Counted from the stretch's first letter, positions 17,838 through 27,372 are shown. The stretch: 62,622 bases of DNA from Desulfuromonadales bacterium (GCA_030145195.1 JAQYVY010000018.1:1-62622), one strand, 5' to 3'. Numbers and translations are program-made. The notes: generated by a model not told the origin, from the sequence alone.

Positions 17838-17863
17838 GATGCCGGCCATCACTGGCCGGCATC
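17838..17863 (-). terminator. Hairpin between rpoZ and rel
   Basis: An 11-bp perfect GC-rich stem (GATGCCGGCCA and its complement) with a 4-nt loop, followed on the minus strand by CCTTTTG, lies between rpoZ and rel. It could be a partial terminator that lowers rel expression relative to gmk-rpoZ, or an mRNA-stabilising hairpin. The T run is short, so termination is probably incomplete. Confidence 0.6.
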
Positions 17864-17911
17864 TTGAATTTTTCAGGGCAGTCAGATCAAAGATCTTCGT
17901 GCAGGAGTGAC

Positions 17912-18121
17912 TCAGGGTTGCTTCCGGGGAGGAATTTCAAACTCAACCTTACCCGCAGCAATTTCCCGTAGAGCCAGAACAATCTTACGATTTTTTGACT
18001 TGTTTTCGATCAGGGGCTGAGATCCTTTATAAAGCTGCTTAGCCCTCTTGGCTGCTACCATAGTCAGCAGAAAACGGTTGGGAATAGCTTTCAAACAATC
18101 TTCAACGGTAATACGTGCCAT
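17912..18121 (-). CDS. rpoZ: DNA-directed RNA polymerase omega subunit
   Basis: Omega assists assembly and stability of RNA polymerase and, in E. coli, forms part of a ppGpp-binding site. The 69-residue product has [30 protein letters not shown] and [19 protein letters not shown], both standard omega blocks. GAGG lies before the ATG. It stands between gmk and rel, the usual order. Confidence 0.96.
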   Translation of the reverse strand: MARITVEDCLKAIPNRFLLTMVAAKRAKQLYKGSQPLIENKSKNRKIVLALREIAAGKVEFEIPPRKQP

Positions 18122-18203
18122 ATTTCCTCACTTTTCAACATTACGCCCGCAGACGAATAGATTTATTTTCAGTCAACCTTTAGATGATATACGTCAAAGC
18201 AAA

Positions 18204-18818
18204 CTATTTCAAGCCGAATTCTTCAGGTAAGGTGGTGAGCATCCTTTGTGTTCGCGCGGTCTCTGCACACATGATCGACTTTACAGTCTCAACCGCCCTC
18301 CTCAAGTCATCATTAACCACCAGGTAATCAAAGTTGGCCGCCTGGTTGATTTCTCCTGATGCATTTTGCAGTCGACGTTCTATCACGACGGCATTGTCCG
18401 AGTCACGACCGATGAGACGGCGGCGCAACTCAGCCATGTCTGGTGGCAGGACAAAAATAAACACTCCATCGAGTCCACTATCGCGCAATTGGGCCGCACC
18501 CTGAAAATCAATGTCGAGCAAAACATCTGTACATTTTTCACACGCCAGTTCCAGAGTTCTGCGTGCGGTTCCGTAACAATTGTCGTGAACCTTCGCCCAT
18601 TCGGCAAATTCACCAGCAACAACCATCTGGTCAAACGTCTCACACGAGACAAAATGGTAGTCAACACCATCTCGTTCATCGGAACGCATGTCACGTGTCG
18701 TGTAGGAAATCGACTGACAAAGGTCTTTGGACCCCTTCAGGAGCTCCTTGCAAATTGACGTCTTGCCCGCCCCAGACGGAGCCGACATTATAAACAAAAG
18801 ACCTTTTCTCTTCATAAT
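18204..18818 (-). CDS. gmk: Guanylate kinase
   Basis: Gmk phosphorylates GMP to GDP with ATP. The ~204-residue product has the P-loop SAPSGAGKTSICKELL, then YTTRDMRSDERDGVDYHFV (GMP binding), and VLLDIDFQGAAQLRDS, all typical. The ATG at 18818 gives the normal family start (MKRKGLLFI). An ATG at 18833 is also possible and would overlap the end of yicC by none to few bases. It is close to yicC and rpoZ, forming a conserved nucleotide/RNA operon. Confidence 0.95.
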   Translation of the reverse strand: MMKRKGLLFIMSAPSGAGKTSICKELLKGSKDLCQSISYTTRDMRSDERDGVDYHFVSCETFDQMVVAGEFAEWAKVHDNCYGTARRTLELACEKCTDVLLDIDFQGAAQLRDSGLDGVFIFVLPPDMAELRRRLIGRDSDNAVVIERRLQNASGEINQAANFDYLVVNDDLRRAVETVKSIMCAETARTQRMLTTLPEEFGLK

Positions 18819-18840
18819 TTTTCTCGTCATGCGTCTTGCG

Positions 18841-19719
18841 CTACTCGATATTTTGAACTTGCTCACGAATTTTTTCGAATTCTGCCTTGAGGGAGACGAC
18901 CGAGGTGGTCAGCTCAGCATCGTTGGACTTGGAGCCCATAGTATTAACTTCACGGTTCAACTCCTGGAGCAGGAAGTCCATCTTTCGACCGACGGGTTCA
19001 TCGACATTAAAAAGAGACCTGAATTGTATCAGATGACTCTTGAAGCGGGCAAGTTCTTCGCTGATATCGCAACGATCGGTAAAGATGGCGATTTCTTGCG
19101 CGACCCGTTGTGGATCCCATTCGACATTTTGCTGAAGCTTCGCCAGCCGTTCGGTCAACTTCCCCTGCCATTCAATTGGAACCTGGGGGGCACGCTTCTC
19201 AATCTGCACCAGCATCGATTCTGTGGCATTCAACCGCGCATCCATATCCTTGCGCGTCTCTTCACCCTCGGCAAGACGCATTGCAATCAATTGCTCCAGA
19301 GCAATTTCCGTAGCGCGAGTCAGGCAGTCACCGAGGGTTGCTTCGTCGATCTCTGCCTCCTCGACCTGCACAACATCTCTTTGGTTGATAATGTGAGAAA
19401 TTGCGACTTGATCCTGCAGTTCAAAATCTTTGGCCATGCCAGCAAAGAGTTTGTGATATGCAGATGCAAGCTCACGATTGAGCACTGGCACTGCTTGTGA
19501 CTCAGTCGAAAGTTCGTAATTCACATAAACATCAACTTTGCCGCGTCCCAAGGACTGCCCGATCTTCTTGCGCACGCCATTTTCAAAGTTCATGAATGAG
19601 CGCGGCAATTTCACCGAGATATCAATGTGGCGATGGTTCACGGTTTTTATTTCTACGGTGACGGTTACATCGTCTTGTTGGGCTTCACCTTTGCCGTAGC
19701 CAGTCATGCTATAAATCAT
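18841..19719 (-). CDS. yicC: YicC-type endoribonuclease family protein
   Basis: The 292-residue protein starts with IYSMTGYGKGEAQ and VEIKTVNHRHIDISVKLP and ends with GRKMDFLLQELNREVNTMGSKSND, the N- and C-terminal YicC/DUF1732 signatures. E. coli YicC is an endoribonuclease affecting small-RNA stability; the activity here is inferred from family. AGGG precedes the ATG. It begins only 17 bp after the polysaccharide gene wbaP with no terminator between, so read-through from the surface-glycan genes into this housekeeping run is likely. Confidence 0.92.
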   Translation of the reverse strand: MIYSMTGYGKGEAQQDDVTVTVEIKTVNHRHIDISVKLPRSFMNFENGVRKKIGQSLGRGKVDVYVNYELSTESQAVPVLNRELASAYHKLFAGMAKDFELQDQVAISHIINQRDVVQVEEAEIDEATLGDCLTRATEIALEQLIAMRLAEGEETRKDMDARLNATESMLVQIEKRAPQVPIEWQGKLTERLAKLQQNVEWDPQRVAQEIAIFTDRCDISEELARFKSHLIQFRSLFNVDEPVGRKMDFLLQELNREVNTMGSKSNDAELTTSVVSLKAEFEKIREQVQNIE

Positions 19720-19736
19720 GTAATCACCCTGTATGT

Positions 19737-21149
19737 TTAAAAACTACCTTTTCGAGAAAAAACGACGTAAATCGTTTTTAGGAGAATTTTAATATCAAGC
19801 CATAGGCTCCAGTTATCAATATAGCTGAGATCGAGGTCAACAACTTTATCAAAATCTTTAATTTCATTACGTCCACTCACTTGCCACAATCCTGTAATTC
19901 CAGGAGTAATACTAATTCGCCGATGTTGCCAATTATCGTAATCAGACACTTCCTCAGGCGTCGGAGGGCGTGTTCCTACCAGACTCATTTCCCCGACGAG
20001 AACATTCCAGAACTGCGGTAGCTCGTCGAGGCTTGCTTTACGTAGGAAACGTCCAACAGTGGTAACACGAGGATCATTCGCCATCTTAAACATAGCGCCT
20101 GACACTTCGTTCTCTGCCATCAAATCGGCCTTACGTTGCTCTGCATCAATATACATAGAGCGGAATTTCCAGCATCGAAAGACCCGGCCACTCTGTCCGA
20201 CACGTTTCTGACCAAAGAATATGGCTCCAGGTGAATCTATTTTGATAGCTAGAATCACAAAAGGTAGCAAAAAAGCCGTTACCAAAAGACCGACAAATGC
20301 GCCCAAAATATCGACGACCCTCTTAACCAGAAGTTGCTGAGCATCGAACGCTTTCGCATGGAAAGTCAGAATCGGGATATCATTATGAAAAAAACTGACT
20401 TCCTTCCGGTAGAACGTGAGATCAAAGATGTCAAGGACGATTCGTACCGAAACTCCCAGTTCTTCCAATTGTTGGAGGTACTCTTCAACATCAACAACAT
20501 AATCCTTTGGTATGCAGAAGATGACTTCGTCTACGGGATATGCTTTGCAGATTTCAACCAGATCAGCAACCTTCCCGAGGATATTCTGATCACTAAAGTC
20601 TTCCCCTAATGGTGCATCAGAAACCCTGACAAAACCGATCACTTTCAGGCCCCAGTCACTATGGGCTTTAAGTAGCTTCAAAAAACGGGTTGCCTTTTCC
20701 CGAGTTCCGACAATGATCAGGTTGCGAGTATTGTAACCGCGACTGCGAGCCACTCCGAGCGCAAAACGTAAAATAACTTTTTCGGCAAGCAGCAGGATGA
20801 AAGCACAAACGATAAAAGAAAGTAAGAATCCACGGCTGTAACGGTCTCGGTCAACAAAATATATAATTGAGGCGATAACAAAACCGCCCGTCAAATGAAC
20901 ATTAAAGAGTCGAGTGAGCAGATCAAAAATCGTCAGTCTGCGTATAGAGGCAAACAGATCCCAACGAAGCAAAAGATAGTACCAGAGAGGGATAATTACA
21001 AAAAGGGACCAAAGATAAAAGCGAACATCACGGAGACCTTGATCAAACTGGTCCCTGATCTCGTAAGCAACAAAAAAAGCCGCAAAGATCAAGAAAAGAT
21101 CAAGCAACATGGAGAATCGATGGATTAATTTGGCTTGTTCTTTAAGCAT
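19737..21149 (-). CDS. Undecaprenyl-phosphate sugar phosphotransferase (WbaP/EpsE type)
   Basis: This initiating enzyme transfers a sugar-1-phosphate from a nucleotide sugar to undecaprenyl phosphate and so starts a polysaccharide repeat unit in the inner membrane. The 470-residue product has four N-terminal membrane helices, a Rossmann-like CoA-binding domain (NLIIVGTREKATRFLKLL), and a C-terminal bacterial sugar transferase domain from ~275. That domain contains KRVVDILGAFVGL, FGQKRVGQSGRVFRCWKFR, KASLDELPQFWNVLVGEMSL and PGITGLWQVSGR. The size and layout match the WbaP/CpsE/WcaJ group; the sugar is not known. As last gene of the glycan block it directly precedes yicC. Confidence 0.93.
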   Translation of the reverse strand: MLKEQAKLIHRFSMLLDLFLIFAAFFVAYEIRDQFDQGLRDVRFYLWSLFVIIPLWYYLLLRWDLFASIRRLTIFDLLTRLFNVHLTGGFVIASIIYFVDRDRYSRGFLLSFIVCAFILLLAEKVILRFALGVARSRGYNTRNLIIVGTREKATRFLKLLKAHSDWGLKVIGFVRVSDAPLGEDFSDQNILGKVADLVEICKAYPVDEVIFCIPKDYVVDVEEYLQQLEELGVSVRIVLDIFDLTFYRKEVSFFHNDIPILTFHAKAFDAQQLLVKRVVDILGAFVGLLVTAFLLPFVILAIKIDSPGAIFFGQKRVGQSGRVFRCWKFRSMYIDAEQRKADLMAENEVSGAMFKMANDPRVTTVGRFLRKASLDELPQFWNVLVGEMSLVGTRPPTPEEVSDYDNWQHRRISITPGITGLWQVSGRNEIKDFDKVVDLDLSYIDNWSLWLDIKILLKTIYVVFSRKGSF

Positions 21150-21155
21150 AGTTAG

Positions 21156-22289
21156 TCAGACGAATTTCAACAGCAACTGTTCATACTGTTCCAGCACATG
21201 GGGCCACTCAAACCTTTCCTGATGAAGACGATAGCTTTCCACGCGCATCGATGCAAGTAATTGTTTATTACCTAACAACAGGTCTAGTTTGGCACAGCAG
21301 TCCTCTTCCTGATGAAAGTAACTAGCATCTTCGCCTGCAACCCATCGGTTAAATTTGTTATCGTGTGCAAGAATAGGAGAACCAGCCCCAAGAGCTTCCA
21401 CCAAAGACGGATTGGTGCCACCAACAGTATGCCCGTGCATGTAAAGGCAGCAATTCTTGCGCAGAGCGGCCACAACGCTTTGGTCATAAATGGCACCAGG
21501 GAAGAGAACCTCGTCACTGGCCGCAGCCATCACCACTTTGTGGTAAGGAAAAATCTTCGGCTCGAACTTCCCGAGCACGACAAGCTTAATGCCACGGGGC
21601 CGACGGCTAAAAGCCTGTACCATCTCCAAAATCGAGTTTTCCGGTTCAGGCCTGGCAACAACAAGTGAGTAACGATCAACTTCTAACCCGTAAGCCTGAA
21701 GTTTCTCAGTATCAGCATGCTCCACGCGGTCTGAGCCATAAGGGATCATCGTAATCTTACGTTCTTCAGCAAACCCGGCCAAGTGTTCCTGAATACCGGG
21801 ATTGTCAGCAACAAGATGGTTGCCGAGCAAACTCCCAAGACGTTCGTTGATGAACAACCAAACTTTTTCCAGCAAGCTCCATTTCTCTCGCCGCCATTCT
21901 ATCCCGTCCATATTAATCAAATTAGTGATTTTTTTTACTCGGTAGAGAAAACAAAAGATTGCGGTATTGTACCCAAGGGTCAAAACGGCATCATTAGACC
22001 TTGCAGCGTGAAGTGTGGAAAGCCAATCGAAAATGATTGTTCCTGAAGCACCAGCCCTGTTAATCGGGATATGTACAAGATCTACACCATTCCAACGGTC
22101 CTGGTATGTCTTCCCTTGTCCTTCGTCCTGACAGTAGACTGTTACACTCCACCCTTTGAAGACAAGATAAAGCGCCAATCTCTCGGCAAAAGTCTCGAAT
22201 CCACCATGTTGAGCGGGGATTCCACGTGTACCGAGAATGCGCAGGTGATGGCGGTCAGCATTAATTTCAGGCACAGGCATCACCATCAT
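21156..22289 (-). CDS. Glycosyltransferase family 4, DUF1972 N-terminal domain
   Basis: The N terminus LRILGTRGIPAQHGGFETFAERLALYLV is the DUF1972 signature seen in putative rhamnosyltransferases. The C-terminal half has GT-B features, including a nucleotide-sugar loop region (VGGTNPSLVEALGAGSPILAHDN, with the EX7E glutamate). The 377-residue product is probably a cytoplasmic, membrane-associated transferase adding a sugar to a lipid-linked repeat; rhamnose is plausible because rmlBDAC lies in the same cluster. The start lies inside the end of the upstream sulfotransferase gene, with several possible ATG codons (22289, 22286, 22280). Confidence 0.85.
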   Translation of the reverse strand: MMVMPVPEINADRHHLRILGTRGIPAQHGGFETFAERLALYLVFKGWSVTVYCQDEGQGKTYQDRWNGVDLVHIPINRAGASGTIIFDWLSTLHAARSNDAVLTLGYNTAIFCFLYRVKKITNLINMDGIEWRREKWSLLEKVWLFINERLGSLLGNHLVADNPGIQEHLAGFAEERKITMIPYGSDRVEHADTEKLQAYGLEVDRYSLVVARPEPENSILEMVQAFSRRPRGIKLVVLGKFEPKIFPYHKVVMAAASDEVLFPGAIYDQSVVAALRKNCCLYMHGHTVGGTNPSLVEALGAGSPILAHDNKFNRWVAGEDASYFHQEEDCCAKLDLLLGNKQLLASMRVESYRLHQERFEWPHVLEQYEQLLLKFV

Positions 22290-23277
22290 AACCGAGTGTA
22301 TTCATAACATCATCAAAGCTGGTACGCAGATATTCCGGCATCGGGAAAGATGGACGTTGACCGGTCGTCTCGAGTATTTCAGAAGCGTAGTCCAGAACTT
22401 TCTGGTCTTCACTCAATTGAGCAAAAGAGAACAGCTGGCCAAGAACCGAAGCCGGTTCAGAAACGAGCTTCTCATAATGAACCATCTGAATATTCTCCGG
22501 ATAATCGGCCATGACCTTTAACCCCGCCCTCATACTCAAAATCCATTCTGTGGCCGCCATAAGACGGTGGTCCTGAAGATTGCGCAGATGGTTAACATGA
22601 TCTCGGAGGTGTTCATCGTTAGCCGCGACCTGATCAATGAGGAAGAACCATTTGCGTCGGTCGCGCCCCCACCAATCGTGGGTTTGCGAAGCTTCATGGC
22701 AGGCGTGTTTATCAGACCAGCTGTTAATGGAAAAACACGTATCCCAACCGTTCCTGACTAAAAAAATAAATTTGGCGTTGGGGAAAAGTCTCAAGACAAA
22801 AGGGACACGAAAGACTAACTCTGGATATTTATCGACCGCTTGTCGGCACAGTGTGAAAAAACGGTGCCAACCATACAGCCGTTGGGCACGGGTAACCATC
22901 TCTCCGGTAGCATCAGCCCTATTTAGGCGATAGCTCGCCGGAACATCTGTGTAGTTACCGACGATATCCTCTCCCTGGTTGATGACATGCCACATCGCTT
23001 TCGGTTCGTTGAGAAAGCCGACCTGCCGGTGCAGTCCAAGAATCTGCCCAAGGACAGTGGTTCCACTACGCCCGGTTCCAATGATAAATAAAGGATCATT
23101 CATGTATTGAAGAGTCGGAAGATGCTTCAATATATTCAGGAATCCGAAGACAACCGGATTAATCCAACGCCCACGGGTGGTCAAAGGGCGCCCCTCAAAC
23201 AAAACGTAGCTAACCAATCTGGTTATCGCTCGCCATGGGCGTGATCGGATGAAAGAGTTATCGAGTTGTGCGATCAA
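22267..23277 (-). CDS. PAPS-dependent sulfotransferase family protein (1 of 6)
   Basis: The 336-residue protein has the 5'-phosphosulfate-binding loop FIIGTGRSGTTVLGQILGLH (near 64-83) and a 3'-phosphate-binding segment FIFLVRNGWDTCFSINSWSD. It probably transfers sulfate from PAPS to a sugar hydroxyl of the glycan made by this locus. Conserved Trp residues around WWGRDRRKW may contribute to acceptor binding. A TTG at 23277 is the likely start, with GGTGGAG about 8 nt upstream. It overlaps the following glycosyltransferase gene by 23 bp, indicating coupling. The acceptor is unknown. Confidence 0.83.
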   Translation of the reverse strand: MIAQLDNSFIRSRPWRAITRLVSYVLFEGRPLTTRGRWINPVVFGFLNILKHLPTLQYMNDPLFIIGTGRSGTTVLGQILGLHRQVGFLNEPKAMWHVINQGEDIVGNYTDVPASYRLNRADATGEMVTRAQRLYGWHRFFTLCRQAVDKYPELVFRVPFVLRLFPNAKFIFLVRNGWDTCFSINSWSDKHACHEASQTHDWWGRDRRKWFFLIDQVAANDEHLRDHVNHLRNLQDHRLMAATEWILSMRAGLKVMADYPENIQMVHYEKLVSEPASVLGQLFSFAQLSEDQKVLDYASEILETTGQRPSFPMPEYLRTSFDDVMNTLGYDGDACA

Positions 23278-23302
23278 AAAATTATCTCCACCAATCTGTC
23301 CA

Positions 23303-24301
23303 TCAAGACAAAAGCGCCAGAACCCTTCGTGGATTCATCAAAGCAGCTCCACACAGGTGCAGAGGATATGACAGATAAGCCAATCGGGGGATTTGATGCT
23401 GATTTTCAGGTAAAGTAGCATCGTAACTCAACTGACCCATAAGATCACCCGACAAAGTCTCACAAACCTTGATTTCAGTTAAGCTCAAGCCTTCTCTCCA
23501 CAGTTCAAGACTTCCCGTTGAAACCCCTCGATGATCCTTATTTAAATGGCTGTGCGATGAACCTTTCGCTTCAACGTTAAGCATTTCAGGAACGAAATCA
23601 AGGTCGAGAAAATCACAAAGCATACCGATCTGTCGTTGTGGGTCAGCCACAACATCTTCATACTTAATGAGCATAAAACGAGGGTCATTTCTAAGTTTCA
23701 TGCCACATAACGCAGCCCGGTTCCAGAGCCTTGACATTATAATCGGATGATAATTCACCCAGACGCGCAAAGCGTTATGCAGGGGGATCGACTTGTCTCC
23801 GAGCCAGCGTTTGCGCCAGCGCTGTTTTTGCGAGAAAAGGACAGCCCTTGGATCACGTACCATCTGCACAACACGTAACTCAGGGATCTTGGCCAACAGG
23901 TCATATGCATACAGGATGTTGCGCGGAGTCTGATCGGTCGTATAGGAAGACGCACAAGTTTCGCCGAGATGTGACAATACCCTCTGAAACATTTCAATAG
24001 AATCCAGGTCGTTGTCTTCCGCACCGAACAACGTACCTGCCTCACAATATTCATCAGGTGTGGGCAGCTCCCCCCAGATCCCTCTTCTTGCCCTAGCGAG
24101 CAAACGCGCCATAAGATCTACAGAAGTTTTTTTTAAATATGACGACCTTGTGGATGGAGATGGTACCAAGTCTCCAAAATAGTGAAGTTCATTCAACGCC
24201 AAGATGGAAGGATGACCGGACAATATGCGGTTGAGCATGGTTGTGCCGCTTCTGGAGGCTCCCACCACAAGGAGTGGAGCACCGTGAGACGAAGGAATCA
24301 T
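23303..24301 (-). CDS. PAPS-dependent sulfotransferase family protein (2 of 6)
   Basis: This 332-residue protein starts at the ATG at 24301, which overlaps the stop codon of the upstream gene (TAATG) and has GGAA 7-8 nt before. The phosphosulfate loop LLVVGASRSGTTMLNRIL is at residues 10-27, followed by SGHPSILALNELHYFG; the 3'-phosphate site is VVQMVRDPRAVLFSQKQRW. It is of the same general family as its neighbours, but clearly divergent outside the two motifs, so its acceptor is likely to differ. Confidence 0.85.
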   Translation of the reverse strand: MIPSSHGAPLLVVGASRSGTTMLNRILSGHPSILALNELHYFGDLVPSPSTRSSYLKKTSVDLMARLLARARRGIWGELPTPDEYCEAGTLFGAEDNDLDSIEMFQRVLSHLGETCASSYTTDQTPRNILYAYDLLAKIPELRVVQMVRDPRAVLFSQKQRWRKRWLGDKSIPLHNALRVWVNYHPIIMSRLWNRAALCGMKLRNDPRFMLIKYEDVVADPQRQIGMLCDFLDLDFVPEMLNVEAKGSSHSHLNKDHRGVSTGSLELWREGLSLTEIKVCETLSGDLMGQLSYDATLPENQHQIPRLAYLSYPLHLCGAALMNPRRVLALLS

Positions 24302-25227
24302 TATCTGTTTCCTTCCGAATGGGTCATCAACCATTGCGGTAAATCAGCATATCCAGCAGAGGCAAGGATTTCCCCTGTCGTACGGTTGGAGTCAACATAC
24401 AACCCGTTCAATTCTTTTTTAAGTGTAGCAGTGACCTCAAGAGTGGTTCCGCGCGTATTGAACGCTTGGTATATCTTGCGAAGACGGTTCTTTATTTCAG
24501 GATGACTGCGCAGGAAACGTTCGCTTGACTGGTTAAACGTCAAAGCCAGACGATGCAAGAAAGGATTCCTATAGGCAACAGTACGGTTTTCTGCGCCACC
24601 AATATAGTTTTGACAACCTGCAGATGAAACATTCAGCCACTCACAGAGTTCAGTAACAAGTCCAACGGGTTCATCCTTGAGTTGATCGAAGAATACGATT
24701 TTCAAGCGGTCTCCGAAAACCTCAAACCAGTCTGGCAGGTACTTATCATAGAAGCCGCCCTCAAGCCCGAAGTAGGGGTTGTTCTTCCGCGACAAAAGGT
24801 CTGTGGCCGACATCTGTCGGCAGACATCAAGATATGCTGCCAGACTCATGTTCTGATCCAGGTTGAGCATACTTTTCTGAAACTGGAAGAAAGAGATCAG
24901 TCTGGAAACCGGCTCTCTCAACATCACAATAACGCGAACCCCGGGTAGCCTTTGCTCTATGGCTCTGGCGACATCTCCGGCCCCATAGAAATAACCTGGT
25001 GTCGCCTCCATGCGGTAGGGTGCGCGGCGAGGAAAATCTGGGAAACATGAGGTGTAAGTCATAATATCCTGCAGTTGCTCGCCATAGCGTAGTGAGAGGA
25101 AGTAAGTCGTTTCCTTAACCTCAGATGACTCAATCTCGGGATGTTTGCTTAAATAAGCAAACAAAGAGGTAGAACCGGACTTATTGACACCGGCGATGAT
25201 TAAATTAGGTAGTTTATCAAAAGGCAT
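24301..25227 (-). CDS. Heparan-type sulfotransferase domain protein (3 of 6)
   Basis: The 308-residue protein has LIIAGVNKSGSTSLFAYLSK near the N terminus and a following KHPEIESSEVKETTYFLS block. The latter contains the Lys-Glu pair typical of heparan sulfate N- and 3-O-sulfotransferase-like enzymes, where this Glu acts as base. The 3'-phosphate segment is VIVMLREPVSRLISFFQF. The C-terminal half resembles the P-loop sulfotransferase family (YLPDWFEVFGDRLKIVFFDQ). Its stop codon overlaps the start of the next sulfotransferase. Confidence 0.86.
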   Translation of the reverse strand: MPFDKLPNLIIAGVNKSGSTSLFAYLSKHPEIESSEVKETTYFLSLRYGEQLQDIMTYTSCFPDFPRRAPYRMEATPGYFYGAGDVARAIEQRLPGVRVIVMLREPVSRLISFFQFQKSMLNLDQNMSLAAYLDVCRQMSATDLLSRKNNPYFGLEGGFYDKYLPDWFEVFGDRLKIVFFDQLKDEPVGLVTELCEWLNVSSAGCQNYIGGAENRTVAYRNPFLHRLALTFNQSSERFLRSHPEIKNRLRKIYQAFNTRGTTLEVTATLKKELNGLYVDSNRTTGEILASAGYADLPQWLMTHSEGNR

Positions 25228-25230
25228 CGA

Positions 25231-26448
25231 TTATACTCTTTGGAACTTTGGCTCTAATCGACTATAGACATCGATGATTTTATGGTAATGCACATCAGGG
25301 TTAAATTCAGTTTCAACTTTGTTGCGTCCGGCTTTCCCCATAGCAACAGATTGTTCCGGATGTACTTCCAACCAGCCGATTTTCTCAGCCAACTCCGTTG
25401 CGCTACCAGGTTCAATCAGGAAACCGTCAACACCATCAGTTACAACCTCGGTCATTCCTCCGATACGACTGGCAATGACCGGCTTTCCGTGGGCGAACGA
25501 CTCGATGATCGTCAGACCAAAAGTCTCATACCACTCGGAAGGCACGACCGTGGCAAAGCAACCGGCGATCAAACCCTGAAGTTCATCGCCACTTTTATAC
25601 CCAAGGAATTTAACATGGTCCAATTGCAACTCTTTAGCTAAGTTTTCCAATTCAGCGCGAGCAGTGCCTTCACCTACTATATAGAGAGGGGTCTCGCGAC
25701 AAGCGCTTGCTGCCTGGAGAAGAATCCCGACCCCTTTTACATGTTCTATGCGCCCAAAGTAGAGGAGATAAGAACCGGCACTATAGTTCGGTTGAATGCC
25801 TGATACATCCATAAAATTATGGACAGTAGTAATTTTATCCTCCGGCACGCCGAAATCGATCATCTTGTTTCGCAAAAAATCGCTGACCGCGACAAAATGG
25901 TCAATATCGGAGAGTGCGCCTCTCCATCTACTGACATAACTTTCAACGGTGCTCAATAATGAACGCGCGATTGAGCCCCGGTTGCACCTGTTAACGGCAG
26001 CATGCCAGAACTGCCCCCTACCACAATCTTCACAAATTTCACCGTGGCTAATCAGCTGGTAGGTTGGACAAACGAGTTTGTACTCATGCAAGGTCTGAAC
26101 GATTGGGATACCTCTCGACTTGAGAGGCTTCAAAATCGCAGTGGTCAATTGACCGTAATAGATGTGCAAGTGGGCAAGGTCAATCTGGTGGACATCGAGG
26201 AGTCTTTCCAGACAACGACGTGCCATAGGATGGTGAATATAGTTAAGGAGATCTTTAATGCCTGGGCCTTCAAAGTTGACCCTTCCGGGGAAATATTCTG
26301 CATACGGTGTCGGATGATTACCCGTGTGCTGCGTTGAAAAAGGAATGACCGTATGACCATGTTCCTGCAACAAATCTTGCAAAGAAAACATGTATCGGTC
26401 AGACCCACCCTTTATGAAATAATTTTGCCCACAATTCAGTATATTCAT
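25231..26448 (-). CDS. Glycosyltransferase family 4
   Basis: The ~405-residue GT-B protein begins MNILNCGQNYFIKGGSDRYMF, with the glycine-rich acceptor loop. Its C-terminal nucleotide-sugar domain contains YFGRIEHVKGVGILLQA, GEGTARAELENLA, FLGYKSGDELQ and VPSEWYETFGLTIIESFAHGKP, the EX7E motif of retaining GT4 enzymes. A cysteine-rich patch (CEDCGRGQFWHAAVNRC) in the middle resembles the insert seen in some GT4 proteins of O-antigen loci. It probably adds a sugar to the lipid-linked repeat before sulfation. The ATG at 26448 is preferred over longer upstream starts that overlap the neighbouring gene. Confidence 0.88.
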   Translation of the reverse strand: MNILNCGQNYFIKGGSDRYMFSLQDLLQEHGHTVIPFSTQHTGNHPTPYAEYFPGRVNFEGPGIKDLLNYIHHPMARRCLERLLDVHQIDLAHLHIYYGQLTTAILKPLKSRGIPIVQTLHEYKLVCPTYQLISHGEICEDCGRGQFWHAAVNRCNRGSIARSLLSTVESYVSRWRGALSDIDHFVAVSDFLRNKMIDFGVPEDKITTVHNFMDVSGIQPNYSAGSYLLYFGRIEHVKGVGILLQAASACRETPLYIVGEGTARAELENLAKELQLDHVKFLGYKSGDELQGLIAGCFATVVPSEWYETFGLTIIESFAHGKPVIASRIGGMTEVVTDGVDGFLIEPGSATELAEKIGWLEVHPEQSVAMGKAGRNKVETEFNPDVHYHKIIDVYSRLEPKFQRV

Positions 26449-26488
26449 AGAAAAAAGCAAAAGACACTCCAAGTAGAACTTCTGACCT

Positions 26489-27367
26489 TTAGCCGATAAT
26501 CCAGTCATCGAGTCTGCGATCAATCAACAGGCTTAACTCTTTAATAGAGGGTTCGTAAAATCTGGACAGCTTTAAGCGTGTTTCTTCTGACATGGGAGGC
26601 TTTTCAAATGCCTTCTCATTGAGCTCTCTGACCATGTATTTTATTTTCAGTCTTTTTGACCGTGGGATGACGGTTCTTGCTATCCTTTTCAATAGGCTCT
26701 TCTGATAAATCAACGTATTCAAGATCGAAAATCTGGGCAGAGAAGCGACATTGTGTTTTTTCCCATCAAAAGGCTCCTCCATCCTAGGCAAACCGTGACT
26801 TTGCAAAATGGCATCACACACGATAGAAGGATTATTCTTCAACTCTTCTACAAGAACTACCTTTACACGGTCTTGTCCAAAAACACGAAACAGGTTCTTG
26901 AGATGTTTAACATAAAGGCCGCGATCGACATAAGAATTCCCCCCCACATGGCACCATTTATCATAGTCCGTCAGATTAATCGCTGCTTCGAATGTAGGAG
27001 ATAGCTCAAGGCCAAGGCGTTTGGCATACCAGTACGCTGAGTAGGCTCTGTCGACCGGGTTGCGCAATGCCACAACGACCTGCATAGACGGGTTATGCTG
27101 ATAAGCACGATTGATCGCCGCTGGCTGATAAAGCACTCCGACACTCTTTGCAGCACGCAACAAGTTGCGATCAGGCTCACAACCATAATAGTCATGAAAA
27201 ACCTTGCTATAGCTTTCACAAGACAGATCTTCATTCACAAAATACGGGAATTCCAACGTACTGTGATACTGAACACCAGGGTGCATCCCTAAATATTTGA
27301 TCAAGGATGATGTGCCAGCTTTTTCAGCCCCGGCGATGAGCAATTGAATCGGGAGATCTTCTCGCAT
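26489..27367 (-). CDS. Sulfotransferase domain protein (4 of 6)
   Basis: The 292-residue protein has LLIAGAEKAGTSSLIKYL at 9-26 and the 3'-phosphate segment VVVALRNPVDRAYSAYWYA. The C-terminal PPMSEETRLKLSRFYEPSIKEL matches the equivalent tail of the next gene, so these two look like an old tandem duplication. The phosphate-loop lysine is present. GGAAG stands before the ATG. Confidence 0.86.
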   Translation of the reverse strand: MREDLPIQLLIAGAEKAGTSSLIKYLGMHPGVQYHSTLEFPYFVNEDLSCESYSKVFHDYYGCEPDRNLLRAAKSVGVLYQPAAINRAYQHNPSMQVVVALRNPVDRAYSAYWYAKRLGLELSPTFEAAINLTDYDKWCHVGGNSYVDRGLYVKHLKNLFRVFGQDRVKVVLVEELKNNPSIVCDAILQSHGLPRMEEPFDGKKHNVASLPRFSILNTLIYQKSLLKRIARTVIPRSKRLKIKYMVRELNEKAFEKPPMSEETRLKLSRFYEPSIKELSLLIDRRLDDWIIG

Positions 27368-27372
27368 AGTTA

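Noticed and set aside
17800-17862. Upstream in-frame extension of rel by 21 codons
   Set aside because: The extension would translate through the GC-rich hairpin behind rpoZ and adds a stretch unlike any Rel N terminus; the ATG at 17799 gives the standard start.
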